Below, one piece after another: positions 7,431 to 13,700 of a DNA stretch of 17,900 nt. Each line of letters begins with the position of its first letter. Position 1 is the stretch's first letter. The notes beneath the pieces were generated by a model, which made no database searches, had not been told where the DNA came from, and saw only the letters and a program-made list of their open reading frames with translations. Both the position numbers and the translations under genes were made by a program. This stretch comes from Actinomycetes bacterium. GTDB taxonomy: Bacteria; Actinomycetota; Acidimicrobiia; Acidimicrobiales; CADCSY01. The stretch spans positions 1 through 17,900 of the forward strand of contig JAODBP010000356.1 of assembly GCA_025464025.1 (NCBI GenBank). Reading direction: 5' to 3'.

Positions 7431-9370
7431 TGGCCTGGGGTGGCGGTGGCATGTTCGGCGGTGGTGGCGGCTTCGGTGGGCCCAACGGCTCGCAGCAGGC
7501 CCGGGGCTCCGGCCTCCCGTTCGCCGGCATCCCGTCCGAGATGCGGCCCGGCGTCGAGCGGGCGCTGGCATCGGAGCCCGAGTGGCCCGAGCCCGACGAC
7601 GTCACGTTCACACACCGGGCCGTCGAGCGCCCCGGTGTGTCGCTGAAGCGGATGGTCGGCGCCCACCGGTCGACGCTGGTGCTGTGCTCGGTGCTCGTCG
7701 TGGTCGAGACGATCTCGCTCCAGGCCGGTCCGTTCCTCAGCCAGATCGGCATCGACCGCGGCATCGTCCCGAAGGACTGGGGCGTCGTCCTGGCCACGGC
7801 CGCCGGGGCGATCCTCGCCGTGCTCATCACCGCGTTCACGTCCGGCTTCCGGGTGTCGACGACCGGCCGGCTGGCGGCCCAGATCATGTCCGACCTCCGG
7901 ATCCGGATCTTCGCCCACCTCCAGCGGCAGTCGCTCGACTACTACACCGACGAGAAGGCGGGCGTGATCATGACCCGCATGACGAGCGACGTGGAGGCGC
8001 TCCAGCAGCTCCTCCAGGACAGCCTCGTGCAGTTCGCGGTGCAGGGGCTCACCATGCTCGTCGTCTCGATCGTGCTCTTCACCTACAACGTCGAGCTGGC
8101 GGTCATCACGATCGTCCTCGTCGTGCCGGTCCTCACCGTCCTCTCGCTGTGGTTCCGGGTGGCGTCGGCCCGGGGCTACGACCTCGTCCGCGACGGCATC
8201 GCCGGCGTGCTGTCCGACCTGTCGGAGAGCCTCCAGGGGGTGCGGGTCGTCGCCACGTTCAACCGCTCGCGGCAGAACGTGCGGCACCACCGCAACGTGC
8301 TCGGCACCTACCGCGACGCCAACGACTACACGGCGGCGATCAACTCGTTCTACGGGCCGACCACCGAGGCCATCGGCCTGCTCGGCCAGGCCGCCCTGTT
8401 GCTCATCGGCGGCCGGATGGTGCTCCGCGGCGACCTGACGCTGGGCGAGCTGACCGCCTTCCTGCTCTACCTCAACGCCTTCTTCCAGCCGATCCAGCAG
8501 CTGGTGCAGCTCTACAACCAGTACCAGTCGGGTCGGGCCGCCGTGGTGAAGCTCAACGAGCTGCTGGCCTCCGACCCGGCCGTCGTCGAGTCGGCCACCG
8601 CGGTCGAGCTGCCGCCCATCGAGGGCGAGCTGGTGCTCGAGGGCGTGTCGTTCGGCTACGACCCCGCCGTGCCCGTGCTCCACGACGTGAACCTGGTCAT
8701 CAAGGCCGGGGAGTCGGTCTCGTTCGTCGGGCCGACCGGCGCCGGGAAGTCGACGATCGCCAAGCTCGTCACCCGCTTCTACGACCCGACCGAGGGCCGC
8801 GTCCTGATCGACGGGCACGACCTGCGCGACGTCACCATCGAGTCGTTGCGCCGCCAGCTCGGCGTCGTGCCCCAGGAGCCGTTCCTGTTCGCCGGGACCA
8901 TGCGCGACAACGTGGCCTTCGCCCGGCCCGAGGCCTCGGACGAGGACGTCCGCCGCGCCGTCGTCGCCGTCGGCCTGGCCGACCTGGTCGACTCGCTGCC
9001 CGACGGCATCGACACCGAGGTGCACGAGCGCGGCGTCTCCCTCTCGTCGGGCGAGCGCCAGCTCCTGGCCCTGGCCCGTGCGTTCCTGGCCGAGCCCCGC
9101 GTGCTGGTGCTCGACGAGGCCACGTCGAACCTCGACCTCCAGTCCGAGACCCTCGTCGAGGCCGCCCTCGACGTCGTGCTCGAGGGCCGCACCGCGATCA
9201 TCGTGGCCCACCGCTTGTCCACGGCCATGCGGGCCGACCGGATCGTGGTGGTCGACGAGGGCCGGATCCTCGAGGTCGGCTCCCACGAGGAGCTGGTGGC
9301 CCGGGGCGGCCGCTACGCCGAGATGTTCACGGCCTGGTCGTCGCACCTGGGCGGCGAGGAAGCCGCCTAG
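7430..9370 (+). CDS. ABC exporter half-transporter, permease-ATPase fusion, catalytic partner
   Basis: This is a 646-residue exporter half. The N-terminus is glycine-rich (MAWGGGGMFGGGGGFGG), a trait shared by many actinobacterial exporters of this type, followed by a LPFAGIPSEM segment. Membrane helices run from about 78 to 365 and the ATPase domain from 398 to 636. Walker A is G434-PTGAGKS-441, the Q-loop Gln is Q482, Walker B ends VLVLDE with catalytic E563, and the switch His is H594. The signature is LSSGE (538-542) rather than LSGGQ. Catalytic Glu here plus a good signature in the first subunit gives one working ATP site, while the other site combines Asp534 of the first subunit with this altered signature. 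A strong AGGAGG and a TGATG overlap define the start. It acts in the cytoplasmic membrane as the heterodimer partner of the upstream gene. Confidence 0.92.
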   Translation: MAWGGGGMFGGGGGFGGPNGSQQARGSGLPFAGIPSEMRPGVERALASEPEWPEPDDVTFTHRAVERPGVSLKRMVGAHRSTLVLCSVLVVVETISLQAGPFLSQIGIDRGIVPKDWGVVLATAAGAILAVLITAFTSGFRVSTTGRLAAQIMSDLRIRIFAHLQRQSLDYYTDEKAGVIMTRMTSDVEALQQLLQDSLVQFAVQGLTMLVVSIVLFTYNVELAVITIVLVVPVLTVLSLWFRVASARGYDLVRDGIAGVLSDLSESLQGVRVVATFNRSRQNVRHHRNVLGTYRDANDYTAAINSFYGPTTEAIGLLGQAALLLIGGRMVLRGDLTLGELTAFLLYLNAFFQPIQQLVQLYNQYQSGRAAVVKLNELLASDPAVVESATAVELPPIEGELVLEGVSFGYDPAVPVLHDVNLVIKAGESVSFVGPTGAGKSTIAKLVTRFYDPTEGRVLIDGHDLRDVTIESLRRQLGVVPQEPFLFAGTMRDNVAFARPEASDEDVRRAVVAVGLADLVDSLPDGIDTEVHERGVSLSSGERQLLALARAFLAEPRVLVLDEATSNLDLQSETLVEAALDVVLEGRTAIIVAHRLSTAMRADRIVVVDEGRILEVGSHEELVARGGRYAEMFTAWSSHLGGEEAA

Positions 9371-9377
9371 CTTCCTC
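9356..9377 (+). terminator. Hairpin spanning the end of the second ABC gene
   Basis: GAGGAAGC (9356-9363) pairs perfectly with GCTTCCTC (9370-9377) around a 6-nt loop, covering the TAG stop. No T-run follows, so it is not a classical intrinsic terminator. It ends 6 nt before the next ATG and could act as an attenuator, RNA-stability element or translation switch. Confidence 0.4.
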
Positions 9378-9383
9378 CTCGGG

Positions 9384-10391
9384 ATGGACATCTTCACCAC
9401 CACGCCGGTCGACCTCCGGGCCGCCGGCTCGCTCTTCGCCGAACTGGAGGCGATCGGCTACGACGGCGCCTTCTCCTACGAGACGAAGCACGACCCGTTC
9501 CTGCCGCTCGCCCTGGGCGCCGAGCGCACGTCGAGCTTGCGGCTGGGCACGGCCATCGCCATCGCCTTCGCCCGCACGCCGATGCTGCTGGCCACGCTCG
9601 GCCGCGACCTCCAGGACCTGTCGGCCTCGACGGATGGGCATGGCCGCATGACGTTGGGGCTCGGCTCGCAGATCCGGCCCCACATCACCAAGCGGTACTC
9701 GATGCCGTGGTCGAAGCCGGCCGCCCGCATGCGCGAGCTGGTGCTCGGCATCCGGGCCATCTGGGACGCGTGGGACGGCATCGCCCCGCTCGACTTCCGC
9801 GGCGAGTTCTACACGCACACCCTGCTGCCGCCGGCCTTCGACCCCGGGCCCCACGAGCACGGCCGGGCCAAGATCCACGTGGCCGGCGTCGGGCCTCGCA
9901 TGGTGGCGGTGGCCGGCGAGGTGGCCGACGGGCTCATCACCCACCCGTTCGCCACCCGCCGCTCCCTCACTGAGCAGGTGCTGCCGGCGCTGGGCGGGAA
10001 GCGTCCGGGCTTCGAGGTCGTTGTGGTCTGCATGGTGGCAACCGGCACGACAGGTCCCGACCTCGACGAGGCGATCGCCACGGTGCGAGGTCAGCTCGCG
10101 TTCTACGGCTCGACGCCGGCCTACGCGCCGGTGCTCGAGCTCGAGGGCCACGGCGACCTCCACCCGAAGCTGAACGCACTCTCCAAGCAGGGCCGGTGGG
10201 ACGACATGGCTGCCCTCGTGCCGGACGACCTGCTCGAGGCCATCGCCGTCGTGGGCCGCCGCGACGAGATCGCCCCGCTGGTCCTCGAGCGCACGGCCGG
10301 CATCGCCGATGCCGTCAGCCTCGAGTGCACCCGGCGCCCCGATCCCGGCCACTTCGCCGACATCGTCACCCAGCTGAAGGCCCTCGCGTGA
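9384..10391 (+). CDS. LLM-class F420-dependent oxidoreductase (MSMEG_2256-like)
   Basis: This 335-residue protein has a bacterial-luciferase-like TIM-barrel. Sequence signs are the N-terminal [11 protein letters not shown] strand, [23 protein letters not shown], the [15 protein letters not shown] strand, [22 protein letters not shown] and the [21 protein letters not shown] cofactor-side strand. These resemble the actinobacterial F420-dependent group typified by MSMEG_2256; that assignment is from memory of the family. It would use reduced F420 or flavin to oxidise or reduce an unknown small molecule in the cytosol. [16 protein letters not shown] seems a few residues longer than the LSGGRxxLGLG usual there. 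The ATG follows the ABC stop by 13 nt and lacks a good Shine-Dalgarno, perhaps because the preceding hairpin takes part. Its end overlaps the next gene by 4 bp. Confidence 0.85.
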   Translation: MDIFTTTPVDLRAAGSLFAELEAIGYDGAFSYETKHDPFLPLALGAERTSSLRLGTAIAIAFARTPMLLATLGRDLQDLSASTDGHGRMTLGLGSQIRPHITKRYSMPWSKPAARMRELVLGIRAIWDAWDGIAPLDFRGEFYTHTLLPPAFDPGPHEHGRAKIHVAGVGPRMVAVAGEVADGLITHPFATRRSLTEQVLPALGGKRPGFEVVVVCMVATGTTGPDLDEAIATVRGQLAFYGSTPAYAPVLELEGHGDLHPKLNALSKQGRWDDMAALVPDDLLEAIAVVGRRDEIAPLVLERTAGIADAVSLECTRRPDPGHFADIVTQLKALA

Positions 10392-11395
10392 TCCCACTTT
10401 CCGTCCTCGACGTCGCCCCGATCGGCCAGGGCTCCACGCCGGCCGACGCCCTCCGCTCGTCGGGCGAGCTGGCCGCTCACGCCGAGCGGCTGGGCTACCG
10501 CCGGTTCTGGGTGGCCGAGCACCACAACATGCCGGGCATCGCGTCGTCGGCCCCGGCCGTGCTCCTGGCCCACGTCGCCGCCGTCACGTCCACCATCCGC
10601 GTCGGGTCCGGCGGCGTGATGCTCCCGAACCACACCCCGTTGGTGGTCGCCGAGCAGTTCGGCATGCTCGAGGCCTTGCACCCGGGCCGGGTCGACCTCG
10701 GCATCGGCCGGGCGCCGGGCACCGACCAGGTCACCGCCCACGCCCTGCGCCGATCGGCCGACGGGCTCTCGGCCGAGGACTTCCCCCGCCACTTCGGCGA
10801 GCTGCTCTCGTTCTTCGACGGCAAGTTCCCGGAGGACCATCCCTACCGCCAGATCACGGCCGTGCCCGGCCTGGGCTACCGCCCGGAGATGTGGCTGCTC
10901 GGGTCGAGCGACTTCAGCGCCCGGCTGGCCGGCTACCTCGGGCTGCCGTTCTCGTTCGCCCACCACTTCAGCGCCCGCAACACGATCCCGGCCGTGGCCG
11001 CCTACCGCGAGGCGTTCCGCCCGTCGGACGTGCTCGACGAGCCGTACGTGATGATCGCCGCCAACGTCCTCGCCGCCGACACCGACGAGCACGCTCGCTA
11101 CCTGGCCGGGTCCGGCGCGCTGTCGATGGTCCGCCTCCGCACCGGGCGACCCGGGCCGATCCCGTCGCCCGAGGAGGCCGCGGCCTACAACTTCACGCCG
11201 GCCGAGAAGGAGATCGTCAAGGCCTGGACCGTCGGCCACGTCGTCGGCGCCCCCGACACGGTGAAGGCCGGCCTCGACGACCTCGTCGAGCGCACCGGTG
11301 CCGACGAGCTCATGCTCTCGGGCATGGCTCACGCCCCGGCCGACCGCCGCCGCTCCCTCGAGCTGATCGCCGATGTGTGGGGCCTCGCGCCGTGA
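10388..11395 (+). CDS. LLM-class flavin-dependent oxidoreductase (luciferase family group 1, MsnO8-like)
   Basis: This 335-residue luciferase-like monooxygenase starts with GTG overlapping the previous stop (GTGA). [11 protein letters not shown] at 4-14 is the hallmark of the 'luciferase family oxidoreductase, group 1' (MsnO8-like) enzymes. [20 protein letters not shown], the [21 protein letters not shown] strand (which forms part of the flavin site in the family) and the [16 protein letters not shown] loop all follow in order, and [27 protein letters not shown] forms the later barrel strands. It is cytosolic and expected to use reduced FMN and oxygen on an unknown substrate. It is the second monooxygenase in a row and is followed, again by a 4-bp overlap, by the Cys-rich mini-gene, so all three are probably translated together. 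Confidence 0.88.
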   Translation: MIPLSVLDVAPIGQGSTPADALRSSGELAAHAERLGYRRFWVAEHHNMPGIASSAPAVLLAHVAAVTSTIRVGSGGVMLPNHTPLVVAEQFGMLEALHPGRVDLGIGRAPGTDQVTAHALRRSADGLSAEDFPRHFGELLSFFDGKFPEDHPYRQITAVPGLGYRPEMWLLGSSDFSARLAGYLGLPFSFAHHFSARNTIPAVAAYREAFRPSDVLDEPYVMIAANVLAADTDEHARYLAGSGALSMVRLRTGRPGPIPSPEEAAAYNFTPAEKEIVKAWTVGHVVGAPDTVKAGLDDLVERTGADELMLSGMAHAPADRRRSLELIADVWGLAP

Positions 11396-11520
11396 CCGTC
11401 GAGAACCGGGTCACCGGCACCCAGGCCGGGTGCGGTCCGGAGTGCCTGGCCTGCGGCCGTCCGGTCGACGCCCCGCACGAGCCCGACTGCGTCTGCCTCC
11501 GGGAGAGCGACTGCTCCTAG
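11392..11520 (+). CDS. Six-cysteine 42-residue protein, function unknown
   Basis: The GTG at 11392 overlaps the upstream monooxygenase stop (GTGA) and the frame runs to TAG at 11518-11520. The 42 residues contain Cys at 14, 18, 21, 33, 35 and 41, giving C-x3-C-x2-C, then His29, then C-x-C and a final Cys two residues before the end. This density suggests binding of zinc or another metal, or an iron-sulfur site; I do not recognise the family. There is no signal peptide or membrane segment. Coupling to two luciferase-like oxidoreductases makes an accessory or electron-transfer role possible, but this is inference. The stop shares the palindrome CTAG with the stop of the convergent SsuD-like gene. 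The start choice rests on the overlap pattern seen throughout this gene run. Confidence 0.65.
   Translation: MTVENRVTGTQAGCGPECLACGRPVDAPHEPDCVCLRESDCS
11517..11520. other. Convergent stop codons sharing CTAG
   Basis: The palindrome CTAG supplies TAG to the Cys-rich gene on the plus strand (11518-11520) and TAG to the SsuD-like gene on the minus strand (11519-11517). There is no room for a terminator between the two transcription units, so transcripts from both sides must run into the opposite gene or end inside it. Confidence 0.85.
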
Positions 11521-12644
11521 CTCGCCGAGGCGGGGGCGAGGCGGAGGCCCTGCGGCTCGGCCCCGGCGTGGCCGTCGAGGAGGCCTCGCCGGCGGAGCAG
11601 CGGGAGCACCCCTTCGCCGAACCAGAAGGCCTCCTCGACGTGGGGCTGCCCGGAGAGGATGAAGTGGTCGAAGCCGATCCGGTGGTACTCCTCGATCCGG
11701 TCGGCCACCTCCTCGTGGCTGCCGACGAGGGCGGTGCCGGCGCCCGGGCGGACCAGCCCGAAGCCGGCCCACAGGTTGGGGGCCACGACGAGCTCGTCGC
11801 GGTTGCCGGCGTTGAGGGCCGCCATCCGGCGCTGGCCCTCGGACTCGCTGGTGCGGAAGTGGGCCTGGGCCAGGTCGATCACGTCTTGGGGCATGGCGTC
11901 GAGCAGGCGGTCGGTGACGGCCCACGCCTCCTCCGCCGTCGGTCGGGCGATGACGTGCAGCCGGATGCCGAAGCGCAGCTCGCGGCCCTGGGCGGCGGCG
12001 AGCGATCGCATCCGGGCGATGCGCTCGGCCGTCTGGTCGGGCGTCTCGCCCCACGTGAGGTAGACGTCGGCGTGCTCGGCCGCGACCCGTTCGGCCGCCG
12101 GCGACGCGCCGCCGAAGAACAGCTCGGGCACCGGGTCGGGCGCTCGCAGCGCGGTGGCGCCAGCGATGTCGTAGTGGTCGCCCTGGAAGTCGAAGGGCTT
12201 GCCCGACCACACCCCGCGCAGGATGGCGAGGAACTCCGCGGTGCGCTCGTAGCGCTTGTCGTGGTCGAGCCAGTCGCCGAACCGGTGCTGCTCGGCGGCA
12301 TCGCCACCGGTCACCACGTTGAGCAGCACCCGGCCGCCCGACACCCGCTGGAAGGTGGCGGCCTGCTGGGCGGCCAGGGTGGGAGAGACCAGGCCGGGGC
12401 GGAAGGCCACGAGGAACTTCAACGTGGTGGTGCGAGCGCTGATGGCCGCGGTGGTGATCCACGCGTCCTCGCACCACGTTCCCGTCGGGGTGAGGACGGC
12501 CTCGAAGCCGAGGCGCTCGGCTGTCTGGGCCACCACGGTCAGGTAGTCGAGGTCGGGGGCCCGACGACCGGACGAGAGGTCGATGCCGACCACGTCGCGG
12601 CTGTCGCCGGAGGTGGGGAGGAACCAGTGCACGTGGACGCTCAC
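11517..12644 (-). CDS. ssuD: FMNH2-dependent alkanesulfonate monooxygenase (SsuD-like)
   Basis: This is a 375-residue luciferase-fold enzyme, near the ~380 of SsuD. SsuD releases sulfite from alkanesulfonates using reduced FMN and oxygen. Visible family features are HWFLPTSGDSR (6-16), LTPTGTWCEDAW with C58, LKFLVAFRPGLVSPTLAAQQ (75-94), NVVTGGDAAEQHRFGDWLDHDKRY (109-132), LTWGE, GIRLHVIARPT with R228 and H230, and LVRPGAGTALVGSHEEVADR with R299. These match E. coli Cys54, Arg226, His228 and Arg297 as I recall them. Where E. coli has Tyr331 (SGYPHLEEA), this protein reads SGQPHVEEA with Q333, so substrate or kinetics may differ. The GTG start overlaps the stop of the substrate-binding protein gene by 4 bp, a pair that fits sulfonate use. 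A flavin reductase gene is not present here. Confidence 0.88.
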   Translation of the reverse strand: MSVHVHWFLPTSGDSRDVVGIDLSSGRRAPDLDYLTVVAQTAERLGFEAVLTPTGTWCEDAWITTAAISARTTTLKFLVAFRPGLVSPTLAAQQAATFQRVSGGRVLLNVVTGGDAAEQHRFGDWLDHDKRYERTAEFLAILRGVWSGKPFDFQGDHYDIAGATALRAPDPVPELFFGGASPAAERVAAEHADVYLTWGETPDQTAERIARMRSLAAAQGRELRFGIRLHVIARPTAEEAWAVTDRLLDAMPQDVIDLAQAHFRTSESEGQRRMAALNAGNRDELVVAPNLWAGFGLVRPGAGTALVGSHEEVADRIEEYHRIGFDHFILSGQPHVEEAFWFGEGVLPLLRRRGLLDGHAGAEPQGLRLAPASAS

Positions 12645-13672
12645 TTCGAGGCCTCCTTCAGGCGATCGTCGACGATCGAGGCGATGTCGATGTGCTTCGG
12701 GATGAGTCCGGCCTCGGCGAAGGCGTCGGCCTCCTCCTGCTCGGCGGCGATCACGTCGTCGTCGATCGGGACGGCCACCGCCTCGAAGCGCTTCAGCGTG
12801 GTCGTGACGATCGGCAGGGGCAGCGTGGTCAGCTCGGCGTACTTGGCCGCCCAGGCCTCCTTGTGGCCGATGGCCCACTCGTTGGCCTTGGCCAGCCGGC
12901 CGAGGTAGTCGTCGATGGCGGCCGACAGCTTCGGGTCGGCGAGCGCCTTCGTGCGGGCCACCTGGAAGCTGAACCCGCGGACGAGGCCGACGCCGTTGGT
13001 GAGGATCGTGCCGCCCTGCTTCTGCTCGGCGAGGGAGAGGAACGGGTCCCAGATGGCCCAGGCGTCGACGTCGCCGCCGCTGAAGGCGGCGAGGCCGTCG
13101 GGCGGGAGGAGGTACTTGGGCTGGATGTCGTCGAAGGTCAGCCCGGCGTCCTTCAGCGTGGCCAGCAGGAGCCAGTGGGCCGACGAGCCCTCGGCGACCG
13201 CGACCCGCTTGCCCTTCAGGTCGCCCACGGTCCGGATGGGCGAGCCCTTCGGCACGACGATGGCCTGCGCCGACTGCTCCGGGTCCTTCGAGGTCGAGGC
13301 GCCGACGATCGTGATGCCGGCGCCGCCGGCGGCGGCGAAGATCGGCGGGGCATCGCCCACGCCACCGATGTCGACGGCCCCGGCGTTCACCGCCTCGAGC
13401 AGGGGCGGGCCGGCGGCGAACGTCGACCACTCGATGTCGTAGGGGAGGTCGGCGCCCTGGCCCGACGCCTCGAGCAGGGTCTTGGCCAGGTTGGCCTGGT
13501 CACCCACCCGCAGGGTCACGCCCGAGAGGTCGGTGGCGGCGTCGGCCGCGGCCGGGGCGCCCACGGCGGCCGAGGTGCTCCCGCCGTCGCTGCCGCAGGC
13601 GGCGAGGAGCAGGGCGGCGGACAGGGCGATCAGGAGGGGGAGGAGCCGTCGTCGATGGGACATGGCTGCCAT
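12641..13672 (-). CDS. Aliphatic sulfonate ABC transporter substrate-binding lipoprotein (SsuA-like)
   Basis: This 343-residue periplasmic-type binding protein is anchored as a lipoprotein: MSHRRRLLPLLIALSAALLL, then lipobox L23-A-A-C26. The mature part has the SsuA/TauA/NrtA pattern, with a GVTLRVGDQANLAK strand, EAVNAGAVDIGGVGDAPPIFA, VPKGSPIRTVGDLKGKRVAVAEGSSAHWLL, and the hallmark GGDVDAWAIWDPFLSLAE. It should capture sulfonates outside the membrane and pass them to a permease. Two ATGs are possible, 13672 and 13663 (MSHRRR); the second places a compact signal peptide next to a possible leaderless promoter. It is coupled to the SsuD-like gene by a 4-bp overlap. No permease or ATPase gene accompanies it in the window, so it must share a transporter encoded elsewhere. 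Confidence 0.87.
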   Translation of the reverse strand: MAAMSHRRRLLPLLIALSAALLLAACGSDGGSTSAAVGAPAAADAATDLSGVTLRVGDQANLAKTLLEASGQGADLPYDIEWSTFAAGPPLLEAVNAGAVDIGGVGDAPPIFAAAGGAGITIVGASTSKDPEQSAQAIVVPKGSPIRTVGDLKGKRVAVAEGSSAHWLLLATLKDAGLTFDDIQPKYLLPPDGLAAFSGGDVDAWAIWDPFLSLAEQKQGGTILTNGVGLVRGFSFQVARTKALADPKLSAAIDDYLGRLAKANEWAIGHKEAWAAKYAELTTLPLPIVTTTLKRFEAVAVPIDDDVIAAEQEEADAFAEAGLIPKHIDIASIVDDRLKEASK

Positions 13673-13700
13673 AGTCCATAAACCTGATTGGAAAAGTCAA
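13671..13700 (-). promoter_or_regulatory. Possible promoter of the sulfonate gene pair
   Basis: On the minus strand TTGACT (13700-13695) is an almost perfect -35 and overlaps the stop of the DUF4012 gene. GACTAT (13676-13671), 18 bp further on, is a weak -10. It ends 7 nt before the ATG at 13663, which suits a leaderless transcript from that second start. The stretch is unusually AT-rich for the window. Confidence 0.4.

Noticed and set aside
5124..7571. Long minus-strand frame of 815 codons
   Set aside because: Antisense shadow of marR and the first exporter gene, both of which have complete motifs on the plus strand.
9356..9377. Classical intrinsic terminator after the exporter genes
   Set aside because: The stem is perfect but short and no T-run follows, so it is kept only as a hairpin of uncertain role.
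7367..9403. Long minus-strand frame of 678 codons
   Set aside because: Antisense shadow of the second exporter gene; no motifs.
11373..12908. Plus-strand frame opposite the SsuD-like gene
   Set aside because: Shadow frame; the minus strand carries all SsuD motifs. Only the 11392-11520 stretch of an adjacent frame, before the convergent gene, is accepted.
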